A stretch of 64,000 nucleotides of DNA, taken from assembly GCA_937897325.1 (NCBI GenBank), contig CALCOY010000026.1:62001-126000 (forward strand), written 5' to 3'. This document shows, one piece after another, positions 61,976-64,000 of this stretch. Position numbers and translations under genes: made by a program. How positions within the stretch are numbered: the first letter of the stretch is position 1; every line of letters begins with the position of its first letter. Below the pieces are notes generated by a model, which worked only from the letters and a program-made list of their open reading frames with translations, was not told the origin of the DNA and made no database searches. The stretch comes from an uncultured Shimia sp. GTDB lineage: Bacteria; Pseudomonadota; Alphaproteobacteria; Rhodobacterales; Rhodobacteraceae.

Positions 61976-64000
61976 CTAGCTCGCTTGCCGCAAAACGTCC
62001 AGAAATGCAGGGCCAAAACGTTCAGCGCGGCGCTCACCCAAAAGCTTGGCGAGGCTTGCGTCATCGGACGGACGCATTTGTGCAACCTTTGCCAGTTGAG
62101 ATGCTGAACAGCTTAGCGGTTTGTCATGGCCGTCCGGGCCGCGTGCAAGATCGGCCTGAGCAGCAAGCAAGAGATCGTATAGGTCGCCGGCCTGTCCGCC
62201 CGCCAGCTTTCGGCGGGTCGGATGCATCTGTTGGGTGTCTCCTGTGATGACCGACAGAAAGGTGTCGCCATAACTTTGGAGTTTCTTGGCCCCGATCCCG
62301 CCGACGCGGGCCATTTCGTCAAGCGTTTGCGGCCTTTTCTCTGCCATCTCGATCAACGTACGATCAGTGAAGATGATATAGGCGGGCACGCGCGCGGCTT
62401 CGGCAAGGGCACGGCGCTTGACCTTGAGCGCGGATAGAAGCGGCGCGTCCTCTTCCGACACCATGGCCTTGACCACCGGACGGTGCTGCGCGTTCTTGAC
62501 GCTGTCACGGCGCAGTTGGATTGTTTCCTGATCGCGCAAAAGCGGCAATGCGGCATCCGTCATCCGCAAGGCACCATGCCTGTCCGGATCCGGTCTGACA
62601 AGATCGTGCCCCATCATCTGCCGGAAGATCGCCTGCCATTGGCGGCGGTCATATTCCGTGCCCACACCAAAGGTAGGCAATTGGTCATGCCCGCGCTGGC
62701 GAACCTTGTCGGTCTTGGTCCCGGTCAGAATGTCGATCAGATGGCCAGCCCCGAACCACTCCTCGGTTCGCAGAATGGCCGACAGCGCCTTGCGCACGGC
62801 CGTCGTGCCATCGAAAATCTCCGCCGGGCTGTCACAAAGATCACATTTGCCGCACGTCACTTCGGTTTCGCCGAAGTAACCAAGCAAAGTCTTGCGTCGA
62901 CACGACTGTGCCTCTGCCAGACCAAGCAACGCGTTGAGACGGCCGTGATCGGCGTTGCGCCGTTCGGCAGGGGCCAGGCTTTCATCAATCTGCGAACGGC
63001 GCAGGCGGATGTCATCCGGCCCGAACAGAGTAAGAGTTTCTGCTGGTGCGCCATCACGGCCCGCACGGCCAATCTCCTGATAGTAAGCCTCGATGGACTT
63101 GGGCAGATCAGCATGCGCGACCCAGCGGATGTCGGGTTTGTCGATGCCCATCCCGAAGGCGATGGTTGCAACGACGATCAGGCCATCTTCTTGTTGAAAG
63201 CGGCGTTCTATACGGCGGCGGTCCTCAGCATCCATTCCACCATGGTAGTAACAGGCACTGTGCCCGTCTTCGCGAAGGGCCCGAGCCAGCGTTTCGGTCT
63301 TCGCCCGCGTCCCGCAATATATGATCCCAGATTGCCCTTTATGGGCGGCGGCGAAGCCTAGTATCTGACGCCGGGGTTGATCCTTCGCGGCAAAGCTCAG
63401 GTGGATGTTGGGCCGGTCAAAGCCGTGCAGAAAGGCCCTCAGATCCGCGCCCGAAAAGAGTTTCTGAACAATCTCCGCACGCGTTTCAGCATCGGCCGTG
63501 GCCGTAAAGGCCGCAAGTGGCACATCCAGCGCCTGACGCAGATCACCAATGCGCAGATAATCAGGCCGGAAATCGTGCCCCCATTGGCTGACACAATGCG
63601 CCTCATCTACAGCAATAAGCGAAACACCGACCCGACGAAGCGCCCCGGTGATCCCGCCCGACGCCAAACGTTCGGGCGCCATGTAAAGAAGCTTCAACCG
63701 CCGCTCAGAAAGCGCTTTCCAAACGGCTTCGGTTTCCTCGTCGGTGTTGCCTGATGTCAGCGCACCAGCGGCCACGCCCACCTCTTGCAGAGCGCGCACC
63801 TGATCGCGCATCAGGGCGATCAATGGCGAAATGACCACGGTGACGCCGTCCCGCATCAACGCTGGCAGCTGAAAACACAGCGATTTGCCCCCACCGGTCG
63901 GCATGACCGCCAAGACATTTTGGCCTCCGGCCACCGCATCAACGATCTCAGACTGGCCCGGACGAAAAGCGTCGAATCCAAAAACGTCCCGCAAAAGCGT
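61976..64000 (-). CDS. recQ: ATP-dependent DNA helicase RecQ, 5' end cut by window
   Basis: Superfamily 2 helicase, at least 674 residues. Motif 0 FGFDAFRPGQSEIVDAV, Walker A MPTGGGKSLCFQLP, motif II VDEAHCVSQWGHDFRPDY (DEAH plus aromatic-rich loop), motif V TIAFGMGIDKPDIRWVAH and motif VI YYQEIGRAGRDG are present. The zinc-binding RQC element shows CRRKTLLGYFGE and CGKCDLC, and an HRDC domain follows (PAYIIFTDRTLIEMAEKRP). Frame is open to the window edge; a TTG at 63994 is possible, but family proteins have several residues before LLRDVFGF, so the true start is probably just outside. It acts in recombination and replication repair. Confidence 0.95.
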   Translation of the reverse strand, partial: TLLRDVFGFDAFRPGQSEIVDAVAGGQNVLAVMPTGGGKSLCFQLPALMRDGVTVVISPLIALMRDQVRALQEVGVAAGALTSGNTDEETEAVWKALSERRLKLLYMAPERLASGGITGALRRVGVSLIAVDEAHCVSQWGHDFRPDYLRIGDLRQALDVPLAAFTATADAETRAEIVQKLFSGADLRAFLHGFDRPNIHLSFAAKDQPRRQILGFAAAHKGQSGIIYCGTRAKTETLARALREDGHSACYYHGGMDAEDRRRIERRFQQEDGLIVVATIAFGMGIDKPDIRWVAHADLPKSIEAYYQEIGRAGRDGAPAETLTLFGPDDIRLRRSQIDESLAPAERRNADHGRLNALLGLAEAQSCRRKTLLGYFGETEVTCGKCDLCDSPAEIFDGTTAVRKALSAILRTEEWFGAGHLIDILTGTKTDKVRQRGHDQLPTFGVGTEYDRRQWQAIFRQMMGHDLVRPDPDRHGALRMTDAALPLLRDQETIQLRRDSVKNAQHRPVVKAMVSEEDAPLLSALKVKRRALAEAARVPAYIIFTDRTLIEMAEKRPQTLDEMARVGGIGAKKLQSYGDTFLSVITGDTQQMHPTRRKLAGGQAGDLYDLLLAAQADLARGPDGHDKPLSCSASQLAKVAQMRPSDDASLAKLLGERRAERFGPAFLDVLRQAS

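Noticed and set aside
1-64000. CRISPR arrays, prophage, integrase or tRNA-targeted island
   Set aside because: No regularly spaced repeats and no phage structural or integrase genes were seen. The single tRNA-Ala is flanked by ordinary chromosomal genes with no repeat of its 3' end noticed.

Overview
The window looks like a chromosomal segment of a marine alphaproteobacterium of the Rhodobacteraceae (Roseobacter group). The basis is family resemblance only: a full-length L-malyl-CoA/beta-methylmalyl-CoA lyase (mcl1), a FYDLN-acid protein, DUF1244 and DUF1285 proteins, a roseobacter-type pyruvate kinase, and many sugar, iron and amino-acid uptake genes. No phage, plasmid, rRNA or CRISPR signature was seen; one tRNA-Ala(GGC) is present.

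Region 1 (1-12172) is a myo-inositol utilisation locus. A sugar ABC permease (cut by the window edge) and its binding protein face a LacI regulator. A three-gene minus-strand operon (two Gfo/Idh/MocA oxidoreductases around an IolE-like TIM barrel) diverges from iolD-iolC-iolB-iolJ-iolG. Both divergent promoter regions carry the same palindrome TTGCAACCGGTTGCAA, so one LacI protein probably controls import and catabolism. iolA is not in the window. A Crp/Fnr regulator follows (12206-12889).

Region 2 (13558-27653) is an alpha-glucan/maltodextrin locus: GH13 alpha-glucosidase-malE-malF-malG on the minus strand; lacI-malK divergent from it; then a second lacI with its own palindrome, a maltoporin-like porin, a lipoprotein GH13 amylase, a secreted DOMON-like glucan-binding protein and malQ. 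Together these would move maltodextrins across the outer membrane, trim them in the periplasm, import them and degrade them.

Region 3 (28605-32805) is a five-gene minus-strand operon: a ferric-complex-type ABC importer (binding protein, permease, ATPase) followed by a pseudoazurin and a SAM methyltransferase. This combination is the most unusual gene set here. A tRNA, a FYDLN protein, a YgjP-type metallopeptidase, a GntR regulator with a NitT/TauT-type ABC importer, accA, and a divergent LysE/Lrp pair follow (33160-39914).

Region 4 (39915-46844) has a decayed membrane-sensor gene, mcl1, a D-amino-acid catabolic operon (DgcN-like, DgcA-like, D-amino-acid transaminase), and about 2 kb of debris holding an IS110-type transposase fragment and another decayed gene.

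Region 5 (46845-64000) is mostly core: an endonuclease/exonuclease/phosphatase-family protein, DUF1244, pyruvate kinase, a small membrane protein, an Old Yellow Enzyme, DUF1285, a tightly overlapping MoxR/DUF58/BatA-DUF4159/large membrane protein operon, a soluble hybrid histidine kinase with one phosphorylation-dead receiver, yaaA, and recQ cut by the window edge.
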